From Punctularia strigosozonata HHB-11173 SS5 (Eukaryota; Basidiomycota; Agaricomycetes; Corticiales; Punctulariaceae): 64,000 nucleotides of DNA. Under the pieces are notes generated by a model that did no database searches, was not told where the DNA came from, and saw nothing but the letters and a program-made list of their open reading frames with translations. The translations under genes and the position numbers were made by a program. Positions 22,249-33,711 of this stretch are shown piece by piece (position 1 is the stretch's first letter; each line of letters opens with the position of its first letter). The DNA is taken from the NCBI RefSeq assembly GCF_000264995.1, contig NW_006767442.1, forward strand, positions 12,246-76,245, written 5' to 3'.

Positions 22249-23875
22249 TCATACCGCCGCGGGAAACTCCAGGTCGGGCATGTCCTCCAGCGACGACTTC
22301 GAGTCTAGTCGCTGGCGACTGCTGCTCGCCCACGGATCTTCGTCTTGCAGAGGCGGCTTCCAGAAGGCCCAGGCTCTCATGATGTCCTGATGGAGCGCAA
22401 TCAGTTGACATTCAGCTGTCTAGGGACGGGATCACGACTTGCCATCGACGTCCCGAAAATGATGCACACGGCGATGGGCACTGCGAGTACATATTTCAGA
22501 ATAGGATGCGACAAGGAAGATTTTCGACGCGTACTTAGAGCGATGAAAATGTTCGGGACGATCATGTAGAACATTGTCGATTTGATGGGTGTGACGATCA
22601 GGAACGAGACACTGCAATCATTATCAGTGAACGATGCACCGAAACAGTGGTATGGCACGCGTACCCGATCACGAGAACGCTAAAGACCGTGAAAATGACG
22701 ATCCGAATGAGCAACGACACCGGTGGCCGAACGCGGGCTAAAGTGGGTCGCCGTCAAAGGTGAGTTGCTGGGTGTCTGCACGAGCCGTAAGAGGGTCAAG
22801 ATACGCACTGACGGCTTGAGCCTCCTTGAAAGAACGGTCGTTGGCGTGAAAGGCGTATGCGATGTACGCTGCAGAGAGGTTCCAGTAGCTGTGATGTGGT
22901 ATGTGCACGACTATACCTTCCAATCCAAGCGTGATCAGCACGAAGAGGACCACCCATATCGCGCTCAAACGTCCACTGGGTATAGGATGTATCAGCACGA
23001 GCAACACACGCTCACGATGGAATACGCGTATGCTCACGGTGTTCCGGTGGAGATGGTGCAGTATGGGTTCGTGTCACGAACGACGGACTTCCTTTCATTG
23101 ACTCCGGCCTATTCGAGGAGTTCGTGAATGCCTATGTGGAGAAACAATACTGTTCGCTTACAAGCACGCAACCGACGATGACCGCTATCCAGATGAAGTA
23201 AGGGGTGATGATGAGCTGATGAAGAGAACGTGAGCGAGCTGCCACTGTGTAATCAGCGATCTCTCCGGACGTACGGCCGCGTTCTTGATCTTCGTAGCAA
23301 GAATAGGATGGTCCTTCTGCATACGTGGGTGGACAAGCGTGTTGATGTTGACATATAGCTGTGAAGTCAAGAATAGTGAGCATCGTTGGTTCGCGGATCA
23401 ACAGGAGCAGGGATAGAAGAGACGGACCTGGACAAGCAACGCCCAAGCCGAGCACGCCGTCATCGGGGGCGACGCATAGACAAGCGCGGCTTGAATCAGG
23501 CAAATGTCGAAAGGAGGCTCCGGACCCTTCTGCCATCCATGAAAGGCTCTGGATGGGGTCATCGGGGTCACATGCGAGAACGCGCGATGGAACAAGCTAG
23601 GATGCTTACAGCAAGATGTACGCGATACACGATAAAAGCCAGGTGATACACATGTTGAGCCATACGGGATGCCGCGAGCGACGGACGTTCTTCGAGAGCA
23701 AGTACGTCGCAATGAGCAAGCAGACGCCGACAGCCCCCACGGATTCGAGAATTATGAAGACCGTAGGAAGCCATGAAGGGGCCCTGAGTTCCGACACAGA
23801 TTTAGAGAGCAGAGAGTCTGTCGCGTGTGCCGAAGAGGCCAGAGAGAACGTTCCGGAGCGAGAATAAACGCTCAT
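22249..23875 (-). CDS. seven-transmembrane receptor-like protein (fungal GPCR-like)
   Basis: Several exons from the ATG at 23873-23875 to the stop at 22249-22251. Hydrophobic segments appear in order: PTVFIILESVGAVGVCLLIA, WLNMCITWLLSCIAYILL, an Ala/Trp-rich span (ALLVQLYVNI), TPYFIWIAVIVGCVL, an extracellular loop with NPYC, SAIWVVLFVLITLGL, LLIRIVIFTVFSVLVIG, and a last span before IIFGT...MRAWAFW. This layout, with a basic loop after span 1 and an FG(T) plus Trp-rich segment after the last span, matches uncharacterised basidiomycete GPCR-like proteins. The C-tail is Ser/acidic and soluble. Ligand and G-protein coupling are unknown. Splice sites were chosen for frame continuity; one or two internal junctions in 22640-22900 are uncertain. 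Confidence 0.68.
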
Positions 23876-25135
23876 GGCGCCGTAATGGTACAGACCGCCT
23901 GCGGTTCCGCGGCCGGTTGATAGAAAAGTCGAATGTCGACGGCGAACAAGCGCCCAGAATAAATACCGGTATCCGGTCTTGAGAAATAGCAAGGATTAAA
24001 GAGGAGTATAGGGACGTAGCCCGTAGGGCATCCGCACTAGCGCATCAGAGTGGGCAGCAAGGGGAGATAAGTCTTGGCCATAATGATGGCCTAGAGGGAG
24101 GCCAGTGGCTTAGTCAGCGTAGCGCTGTGCTTGATATTGGACGCGGACGTCGGACACAGATGATAGATCACAGATCGTTGCCCGTCTCTATCGACTCGCC
24201 TTAATCTCGACTCCTCTCCTTCTTACTGCCGCATGGCGCTCTCATTGCTCTTTTGACATGGGCAAGGGCAAGGGAAATGCGGGACATCTACGACTGCTAC
24301 CTATCGTCCTACCTCTTCACACAGGAAGGCGCAACTGATGCATTGCATCTCCCGTCGCCGGGCTTGCAAGCGCAGTTGATGTCGTTGATGGACCTTTCGT
24401 CGGCCACCGAACACAGTCGTCTCGGCTCTGCTCTCAGTGCTTACTGCTATTTTGAGTATCTGAGACATGTTGAAAGACTCACACTGCTTACCCTTTTGTT
24501 GGTAATCCGGGAGCCATTGGAGGTACATTGCTAGACACCATCAGTTGCGATTTGGCGACATCACCCGGGGCGATAAATCCGCTGTACATTCTTTTCGTGG
24601 TTTTGGATCGCCCCAGAACGACTGGACACTTGCGTTCCCCCCTTGCAGTACCCGCGTAAACCCGCTCGTGTGTCCCGCATCAGCCCGAGGAGCGCACGGC
24701 AAGGTACCATCTGTACATCATGCGACTGTACGTGAGCTTATTCGACAGTCGCAAAGGTTCACTTGCAGCGTGGTCAAGCCAAGCTTCTCCCCTTCAAGAG
24801 CCAATCAGCTCTGGACTGCTGACAAGCCATCAAAGGTACCGGTACTCGACAGTTCAAAAACTCTTCCAGCGCCGTGCGCGGGAAGTTTCAGTCGTTTACT
24901 GATGGTCTGCAGCCGCGCTTCTTGCCGTCCTGAGGCATTCGGTCAGTAATCATCGGACACTACGCGATATATAGCATAGCTACAAAGGTACACCGTTTGG
25001 CGCGCATATTAGTACAGCGGACTACAAACAGCGTGCATGCTGATAGAACGCCGATAGCGCAGCACAAAGCTTTAGACACGCCAAGGGTTCCGGATGCGAC
25101 TTTTCCTCCGACGTAATGTGCTCGCGACATGTGCA
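23876..25135. other. 1.26 kb intergenic region
   Basis: Upstream of the receptor-like gene and downstream of the bestrophin-like gene, both on the minus strand. No coding region, repeat or RNA gene was recognised. Confidence 0.5.
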
Positions 25136-27654
25136 CTACGCTGCGGCGGGAGCGTCATCGCCTTCGACATGTCCAAAGACCTTATCCAACTCTGGCTTTG
25201 CTTCGCGACCCGCATCAACGAGTGTTGCATGATAAGACCCGAACCAAACATTCACGCAGGGCGTGCGCTTGAGGCGGTCGATATCAGCGTGAACGACATG
25301 TTTGCAAAACAAATCCAGATCCAGGTCGTTCTGAATTGTCTGTGAGATAAATCGATTACTCTGTTAGACTGAACCTATGCGCACCTCGTCATAACCTGGT
25401 GGAGTGTCAGCGCTCGAATTCTGATGCATCATGACTCAACAAGTACTTACCGAACGGCTGTTCAATTTCCTCGCCGGCAGCCAAGAAGCCCAGGTAAATA
25501 AACGCAGCGATGGCTACGCCGAAAATCGAGTACCAGTAGAATTGATCCAGGAGCTGGAATGGGAGGAAGAATAGATAGACCCAGACGGTGCTGGGGAACA
25601 GCTCATCAACGTCAATCAGGCGCTTTGAACGTTATAAACGTACTGTCTGATATGCACAGAGTACACGCTATATGTGATTTATCAGCTCGTGATTTCAGGC
25701 AAAACATCACGAATGGCCTTACAATGGCAGAGGTGTGGTCAAGATCCTCTCAAGACCTGCCAGGCTATGTCAGGCCATGGGATACGTCAAGATGGCAGCA
25801 CTCACCTGAAAGGGTATCTTCGAACGCCGCCAAAGTCCCGATCATAGAGCCAAGACTCGTGCCCGGTACAGTGCCTCTGGCCTCCAGCACGCTCATCCAC
25901 TCGCTAAGACACCTCAAAATGTCCACGGGCAGGTTCTCTCCGCCTCCTGCAATACGTGGTCGATGCTTCTGGTGAGTCAATGCCTCCACCTCGGGTTCGC
26001 CAGCATGACTCCACTTCCGCTGCACGCCGCCTTCTTCACCAGCAGGCTCAGGCGTCTCTTCATCGCCCGACTTCTTACGGGCGAACGGTCGGCCTAAGAA
26101 GTGAACAACGGGGCCAATGATGGAACTGAAGGGTATGAGGTCGGATTCGATCTTAGACATCATCTAGGAAGCATCGTCAGCTTCGAAAAATGAGCGGCAT
26201 GGTTGCAAGGCGTACGGTGTCCTTTTTCATGCGATTGCTCGGTAGCAGCATACGACGCTCTCCATCGGCTCCATGAGGTTGACCTTCATCAGATGAGCAA
26301 GAATCTCCAGATGAGGATGGAGCGCGTGAAAGCGACGGCCTCGCGCCATTGAAGGTGCCTGTTGACGATGAGATCGGGCGCACTCCAACGAGATCGGGAC
26401 TCCTCTCACCATAAGCGTTGATGGGTGGGATGACAGGATCAAGGTCGATCCGAACGCGAGGACGATCGGATTGCTCATCTGAAGCTTGTCGGGAAGAGGA
26501 AGGCCTATCCGAGTTCGCCTTAGCCTTCTCCTCCTTCCTCGACGCTGGCTTCAGTGGAGGATGGTCCGACTCGAACGTCTCGGATGGAGAGGGAGGGTGC
26601 AAGTTGAACCCAGGTATGGCATCCACCCCACCTGGCCGATGAATGCGGTGGTGTTTGTTATGTTCGTGCTATCGAACCATGAGCCATGGCTGTCGCATAA
26701 CTATGGTAGAACGCACTTCATGGAGTGGTTGGACAAGGTGGTAAAGATCTTCGTAGTAGATCCCCATTTCGCTCCGAAGATGGTGCTTCATGGCAACGGC
26801 GAACCTTACGAAAAGAACGAGGTTGACCGACGTGTTGTGGCATAAGCGGCAGCAACGAACCCTTCGATCAGATCAAGAGCTAGGCGCTTTTCCACCATAA
26901 CCTCATGCATCTCGTGAGGAGACCTCTTTAAGACTCCTAAGTCGTTCTCTTCCTGTGTCTTGGGCGTCAAGATCGGCGGTACATGGAACCTATGTGATGC
27001 TAAACTCCTGGGTTCGCGAAAGCAGAGATGACGCACCATATGAGCCTTCCGAGCGTTCTCGAATTCCGCATCAGATCACTCCAGTAGGTCCTGCCCGTCC
27101 AATACCTGTCGTAACCGCTCATGGCACGATACGAAATCACGAAACCGATGACTACGCCGAGCACGGTGAGGAGAATGGGTGGTATATTCAGTTGAAGACT
27201 GGTGGTGAGCGATACGGACACAACAACAGCTGCCCATGTAGTGTGCAGCAGAACTGCGGGCCAGATACGCCATATGACCTATGAACATATGAATGCCGAG
27301 GACAACGAACGAACTTTGCGAACGATCACATACGGTATCGCGTCCAAATGTCCAGCGAAGAAAGGTTTTACGCGGCGCTAGGAGAACATCGTTGTAAAGA
27401 TGTACAGCGCGGCCTTCAGACGCGGGAAGGAGTCTATGTTGTCCTGATCGTGGACGTCTTGCGCAAGTGCACGCTACAGAAGCCAGTCGCGTACATACCA
27501 GTGAAAGAGCGTTTTCCAGATATCCTTGCGGACGTAGTTTGTGTAGGTACTGTTGACATAGTGTCCAGTTCAGCGCTGCGATAGCAATTCTACACCGTTG
27601 GGGCACTATCATGTCATCATACGCTGCTAGAGATGAAGATATATAGACCAACAT
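25136..27654 (-). CDS. bestrophin / UPF0187-type anion channel-like protein
   Basis: A multi-exon gene stops at 25136-25138. The most consistent start is 27654. Family blocks, in order: TYTNYVRKDIWKTLFHW, LRWTFGRDTVIWRIWPAVLL, IPPILLTVLGVVIGFVISYR, SGYDRYWTGRTYWSDLMRNS, RTLGRLIWFHVPP and AVAMKHHLRSEMGIYYEDLY; the second half has LLDQFYWYSIFGVAIAAFIY, GEEIEQPFGYDENDLDLD and a C-terminal histidine/acidic tail. Bestrophins form pentameric chloride channels, and fungal members sit in plasma or internal membranes. Between the two halves lies a long soluble insert of about 170 residues, rich in Ser, Pro and basic residues, likely cytosolic and regulatory. The first two exons are short and less certain than the rest. 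Confidence 0.8.
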
Positions 27655-27981
27655 TCAGGGATACGACGAAGATTGAAAAAGATGCGCGATTAAAGCATAG
27701 CACGGCGAAGACGGAAAGAGAGTGCGCGTCCTTGTGGACGTGGTAGGATGAGGACTAAGAACAGGACTGAGAATGTGGACGCGGATGGCCATGACGCGGT
27801 GCATATTCTTGGAACATGACATACGGCACAGCCACCTCGCAAGTATTCCACATTTCCGGCAGAAGCCACCTACCTACCTACCTACCAAGTGGACGCATCT
27901 GATTTGATCTCATGATGTTCGAGGCTATTCGAGGGTGCGCTTTAACGCCTTACATCGAGTCCATACATTGCGGTAGTAGGC
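27655..27981. other. intergenic, with TACC repeat
   Basis: Between the bestrophin-like start and the oxidoreductase stop. It holds the TACC run at 27868-27886 and nothing else recognised. Confidence 0.6.
27868..27886. repeat. (ACCT)n tetranucleotide run, about 5 units
   Basis: Fourth occurrence of the GGTA/TACC motif in the window, in the 327-base gap between two genes. Confidence 0.85.
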
Positions 27982-29919
27982 TCAGTAATCAAAATTTTCT
28001 CTGTGTATAGCAGTAGCGCGAACACCGGTAGTTGTTGTAAGAAACCCGATCACTGTGTCCTCGAACAACCGTGGGCCACATACGTAGATGTCACGCTCGG
28101 TGGTGTCCAGTATCGGGTAGGACTCACCTGTTAATCGCCCTTGGTGGATGTGCATGCTGAAGCCTGTGGGAATAGTCACCGGAGGCGTATGTGGCGAACC
28201 TGTAGAGAAAATGTGCAGCTCGAGAGAGATCTTCTCCATGCGGCCCAAATCGAGCGCATCCATTACAAGCTGTATGATGAGCTCTGGTTCCTTCGTCGAG
28301 ACAACCAGAGCGACGTCACAATTCTCGTCACCCTCCGATGTCCGAACTGCCAAAGCCCCGAGCATGCTCAGGAATGGGGTGATTCCAATGCCTCCAGCGA
28401 TGAACAGCAGGCGGGATGGTGCTTTGATTGAAGCTAGCGTAAACGCTCCAGCGATACCCACGAGCGGAAGGGTCAACGACAGAGGCGTCGAGTCCTCACA
28501 TAACTCGGGCTTCAGTTCTGCGCAGGCCCTGGCGATGTTCAGAAGGCGAGTCGTCACAGCTCCACCTGGCTTCTGTTGCATGACAATGGAGAACTCCGGT
28601 GCAGGAAACTTGTGGGCAGAGGAAACGGTCCACGTACGCACGCCATCGTCGTTCAGGTTGGTCTCCTGGCCTCTCTGAGCCATATGTTGGTATTCGTGCT
28701 TGCCGACGCCGAGTGTAGAAGTATCGATGATCGCAGCTTGCCCCGGCACGATGACTACAGGAGGGTCCGCCGCGAAAGTGAAGGTGGCCACGGCGGGCGT
28801 GTGCAACCGCATCTTCTTCAGCCTCAACGTCGTTTCTGTGGCCACTGTCTGCGCGCCCTCCGGTTCCTCCAGGAGGAAGCGAACAGGCGGACTATATGGG
28901 CTCCGAATCGCCTCCGTACCAGGTACCTGGCGGAACGGAAACGCATTCGTGACAAGCACGTAACCCGTAACTTCGACCATCGTGAGAGCCCGAACCTGCA
29001 GCATGATAGCCCGGGCATCGGAGCCCAAGTGATTCCTTGCCGAACCGGTCAGATACAACACGTTGCCGGAGAGGAAGTCGACGAAAGTGAGAGAAGCGAG
29101 CGGGGTTTGGTCTATGTTCCCGAGCGACTGCATGAAGCGGTTGCCACTGTAGTCCGGGAGAACGATCGTTCGTTTGTCGGCACGCACTCGTATGAATCCA
29201 GGTCTTCCGCCTCGTTGATTCATGCCCGCATGGGGTGGATATTTGAGATCATCCCCAGGTGCAGGAACATAGGTCGTCCCGAGAAACACCGTGTCTGCCG
29301 CTCGTATGAAGGAAACAATATCGTCCGGAAGCGAAATAGAAGGCGCCATGTTCCACTCTTCGTAGACGACCTTCGGCGTTGTCGATAGTTGGGGTCTGAG
29401 ATCTCGAACGTTGATGTATTTGGGGCAGTTCCTGCGGGAGTATTGTCAATATCTGAGCTAGGAAGCAAATGAGGTATCGCACCCTAATGCCTCGTCCACG
29501 TCGATTGCTAATTCCAGTTGGTCCTTTCCCCTCTGCACAACTCCAAGGCGGCCTGCAAACTTGTTTCTCCTTCGGTTGGCAAACATGATTCCCAACCCTG
29601 CGGCCAGTCCACCCTCGGCAGCCGTCTTCCGTATAGGGTCGCCCTCCCAAACATCGGCGCTGATCTTAATCCTGCTCTCGTTCGGTACACGGATGAAGCC
29701 AGGGCGTCCAGTGCGCGATGTCAGGAGGGATCCCCACGGCCGCCGTTGCTCGTCCAGGGTGGTGATCGCGATGTACGCAAGCTCCCCGTAGAAGATCTGG
29801 TGCTGCTCCGGAATTTCGTAGCTGAAGTGCATGTACACGCCTTGCATTTGCCTGTTCCAACCCATAGCGCATTGAACAGCGGTTTCTCCCGGGTGCCAAC
29901 TATTGGTGTACGCCGACAT
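27982..29919 (-). CDS. flavin oxidoreductase: two PPOX-like split barrels fused to an FNR-type reductase, 628 aa
   Basis: Exon 1 29483-29919, intron 29432-29482, exon 2 27982-29431. The first 200 residues hold a pyridoxamine-phosphate-oxidase-like FMN split barrel (NSWHPGETAVQ start, GRPGFIRVPNESRIKIS). A second similar block follows (AADTVFLGTTYVP, GRPGFIRVRADKRTIVLPDY). The C-terminal half is a ferredoxin-NADP reductase-like module: RTWTVSSAH (FAD contact), LLFIAGGIGITPFLSMLGAL (NAD(P)H site) and DIYVCGPRLF. The end (IHRENFDY) lacks a 2Fe-2S ferredoxin domain. It should transfer electrons from NAD(P)H through FAD, possibly to FMN; the substrate is unknown. It neighbours a P450 and a terpene synthase, so a tailoring or electron-donor role is conceivable. 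An in-frame ATG at 29979 would add 20 residues. Confidence 0.85.
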
Positions 29920-29979
29920 GCTGCTTCGCCGGGCGGTCTCCGGGTCGATGCTGTCTAACGACAGCATGACAGCAAGCAC

Positions 29980-30405
29980 ATCCGAGACACCTATGTAGTC
30001 TCAGGAGTCAGGACACCACCGTCGCGCTTCGTCAGCATTCCCGTAAGCAGGGGCAATGATCTGCGATAGGTCATAGGTGCATGGGGATAGCCTGGCTGAC
30101 GAAGAGATCATGGGATTCGCGATGGGATGTTCGTGAAAAAGACTCACGCAATACAATCACGCGGCGAGGGTATTAAATTGAGTACTTACGCCTGAACGCT
30201 GGTGAACTTGCGTCATCACCCATTGTATCGGATCGGAACCAGAGGTCAGTAGTCATGCAAGATTCGAAGAATGCACCAAAGCGATAATCATGACCGTAAC
30301 AAAATGATATAAACTATACGTAGTAGCACTGTAGCCGTAACATAGGATCGCACTTGATATAAGGTTGCCGCTTCTCTGGATTCACCAGTCCTTGCATACT
30401 CCGAC
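29980..30405. other. intergenic
   Basis: Promoter-side flank of the oxidoreductase and 3' flank of the P450. It is A/T-richer than coding DNA. No gene seen. Confidence 0.5.
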
Positions 30406-32567
30406 TCATTCAATGCTATCCCGCCAAATCTTATTGAAATTGCGGTCCTCCTCGTCGAGCTCCAATTCGTAAGGCTGTAGGAACTCGGCCGCCTTCGCGA
30501 ACGCGCGATCGATGATTTCTACGCGCTCTGTCGAGCGCGGAACGACGCGGCATTTGAATGGTTTCGGGATCGCGGTGATTCCCTGGAAGCGTTTGACGTT
30601 AATTTCGTGACAAGCATATCGCGCTACAAGATCTTACCGTTGTGTGGTTCCAAAGACTGGGAGGATTTTCCTTGCCGGTCTTGGGATCGATTTCGGGCAA
30701 GAAGTTAAACGCCCAGACGAAATTCGCAAGGTTGAGTTCCTGGACTACATGTCATGCGCCGCTCGACGATTACGCACGAAAAAAACGCACCAAAGACGTG
30801 TTCGCAAAGACGAGACCAGGACAAATCCTCCGCCCGCCTCCGAAGATTAGATTCTTACGACGAGCCGGGTCATCCTGAACACCGGCTTTCACGCCGAGCG
30901 GATTCTGAAGGAATCGCTCCGGGATGAATTCCTCGGGATCGTCGAAGTAACGTGGGTCGTGGGAAATCGCCCCTATGGATATTCTCAGAATAATGGTGAT
31001 ACAGGAACCGGTTAGCCTTACACATGTTGATGAAGACGACCGAGTCTTTGGGTAAGAGCATCCCGTCGACCCATTCATCTTCACCCATTTCGTGAGGAAG
31101 TCCAAGAGGCCCAACGGGGCGGAATCGGTGGCACTGAAGCGCAGTGAGTGCAACTCAGTGAATCGGCATCTTCAATCTACCTCTTCTAGGAAGGCTTGCA
31201 GGTAGGGAAGATTTGGAATGTCCTCCCAAGCTGGTGGACGCTCGCTACCCACGACTCGGTCCATTTCCTCCTGAAGCTTCTTTTGCTTATCTTGGAACGA
31301 CACGAGTGCAAGAACGACACCCTGCATTGTACCGGACGTCGTATCGGTACCTTCGAGTAGCGTGCCTCCCAAATTCCTGGACGACGACCGTCAACCATGG
31401 CTTCGATGAATCTTATTATTCAGGACCTACATCAGCAACGTGTCGTCATCGAGGTCCCATTCCTTGCGGTTTATGATCGCCTGCTCCATGAAGACATCGG
31501 TGGCGAGGCCCTTCTCGATCCTCCGCTCCACAGTTCGCAGAAGTCGCCAATACAGAGTCTCGTGCAAGTTGCGAATGTGCTTGACGGTGCGCTTCCATTC
31601 GGCGAAACGCTCGGGAACAAGGGTGAGGATCGGGAAGAGATCGACAGGAGGCATAGTGCCCAACTCGAGGGCGTGCATGAACTGCGGGTGAACCTCCAAG
31701 AAGGCAGCACAGTCCTGCGATTGCCTTCGCGGTGCACGCTTGCCGTAGATGATACCGAGGGCAAACGAGGTGGTGTAGCGATTGATATTAGTGAACCAGT
31801 TCTGAAGAGGCGCGTCAGAATGGCGATACTGAGCCGCGATACAACAAACCTCCGGATCATGAGCGAGATCCCACATGAGTTGGGTGGCTTCCGCATGCTG
31901 ATACGGGCGATGCTTCTTGAGAGTTTCGTTGTTGAGAAGCTGCATCGATGCGCGGCGCATGATCTTCCAGGTGTCATTGGCGTAATGACCGGTCCCGAGG
32001 TTCATGTTGTTTGGCTAGCGCACGGTTAGATGGAAGCGAAGCAAGAAGATAGCGCGAAGGCGTACAGTAATCATGTCAGCCAGAATCCTAGAAGGAAGAG
32101 GTGTCAGCCCGGAGTCGGAGCAGCCCACGGTCAATCTCGAACTCACGAAGCCGGTCGGTTAGTATTTGACGCGCTTCGCTTCTCAATGATTTCTTTCACG
32201 AGAGTCGGAGAACTGATAACGATGATCGTCTTATTCAGCACCTTCAGGGAGAATATATCGCCGTATTGCTTGGCTAAGGTGACCCATCCATCAACGACGC
32301 CGCCAACAGCAAAACGCGATGATACGCACCCCATTCTGTAAACTGGAAGTGAGGAAACTCTTTCGGGAATATACCAGCGTTGCCCAGAATGGGTACAGTA
32401 GGGGGACCTGGAGGCATGTCTTTCGTCCTCGAACCCATGTTTAAGAGGGCGTAAACGCCATAGGTGGAGGCCGCTATGGCCAGAGGGAGAGCTAGCCCAG
32501 AAGAGATGACTTGCTGTAGTGCATCGGTGGGCAGAGCGTTAGACAACGGCTCCAGGATCTGCGACAT
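30406..32567 (-). CDS. cytochrome P450 monooxygenase
   Basis: A many-exon gene starts at 32567 (an in-frame ATG at 32603 is possible) and stops at 30406-30408. An N-terminal membrane helix (ISSGLALPLAIAASTYGVYA) is followed by the Pro-rich hinge MPPGPPTVPILGNAG. Later motifs are in order: the I-helix oxygen-activation site LLEGTDTTSG, the K-helix ExxR formed across a splice (LEECHRFRPVG), PERF in EEFIPERFLQN, and the haem-ligand loop FGGGRRICPGL with its Cys. All are intact, so the enzyme is expected to be active on the ER membrane with a P450 reductase. CYP family and substrate cannot be fixed without a search. It is divergent to a terpene synthase gene 1.1 kb away, suggesting oxidation of the terpene product; that is inference. 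Confidence 0.92.
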
Positions 32568-32622
32568 GGCCAAGCAAGGGAGACGGTTGGCGAATGTTAA
32601 CAATTGTTCCGAGCCATCGTGA

Positions 32623-32629
32623 CCTTATA
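32623..32629 (-). promoter_or_regulatory. TATA-like box of the P450 gene
   Basis: Reads TATAAGG on the minus strand about 56 bases upstream of the start codon at 32567. Confidence 0.5.
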
Positions 32630-33657
32630 ACGGCGAGGCGAACGGGCAAGCACTGGGCACTTAGCGCAGTGGGAAGTGGTGATGTGATGCGGCGCAGACA
32701 GTGGAGCTTGCCGTACCGCTTTGCTTCTAAGACATGACAGTGTCTACCGCAGGAGTAAGTTGACCATCAGCTTCCGTGTGCCGTCGGACATCCGAAGTCG
32801 GGCAGCAAGATCCAAGAGCGCGATCCGCGTTGCTTCTCGAGTCCAGCGTCCAGCCGCGAAGCATGAGTACTGCGTTCATCTTCTTCAACACAGTACAAAT
32901 CTGTTGTCGCGGGGGACCGGGCTCCAATCTCGAGCGGAGGTCGCGAGCGGTCGCGCTCGACGAGACGAGTGCAATCAACATCCGACCGTTGAAGCGGTCC
33001 GCTCCCACACGTCGATGACGTAATCACTTGGTGCCACTGCTTTTGGCCGCCGCACGAGAGTGAATAAAGCCGCGTCTTTTGCTGCAACTATGACTGGCTT
33101 GACGCTGTGGACCTACCTTGTCAGAAGCTGCCGCTATCTGCGACAAGAGTGTTGTATCACTCGAACGCAATTGGCTGCTGCTGTTTTGTTTATGCTCCGC
33201 AAATCAGAAACGGCCGACGCTCGACATAGGGCACCAGAGACAGATACCATTAAACACAAATGCAATCTTTCCTGACATTCAGCCCAGCCGCTCATAGGTC
33301 CTTCTCCAATCTAGAATTGCATACGACGATCAATGAACTTCCGGCATTTTTTACCGGACAGCTTCGATACCGCGGGATGGCGTCTCCACAGCTCGGTTAC
33401 GTGCGACCGCTCGACATGGCGTTCTGTCCAATGACTACGATCTGCGCTTCATAGCGGGCTTATGCTTCGTCACTCTCGGACTCGCCATCAATCCTTAAGT
33501 CCACTTTCTCGTGCGGCAAGGGCCGTCACGCCTGTGTTGACGAGCCTCGCAGTATTCAGCGGCGCCTTCCCAACTCGGCTTGTCGGAACACTATCAGAGG
33601 CGAGTGATACATCGGACTTAGTCCCTCCATTGCACCGGAAGTTTAGCGGTGCACAAA

Positions 33658-33664
33658 TATAAAA
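33658..33664 (+). promoter_or_regulatory. TATA box of the terpene synthase gene
   Basis: TATAAAA lies 48 bases before the start codon at 33712. Confidence 0.6.
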
Positions 33665-33711
33665 CCTTTGTAGCGACTGAACGAACCCTCTTCACCCTTG
33701 CCCGCATCGCA

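Larger units (their letters stand above)
32568..33711. promoter_or_regulatory. 1.1 kb divergent promoter region shared by P450 and terpene synthase
   Basis: Start codons of the P450 (minus) and the sesquiterpene synthase (plus) face away from each other across this interval. TATA-like elements sit 48-57 bases before each start. The centre has no gene with domain or splice support. Confidence 0.65.
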
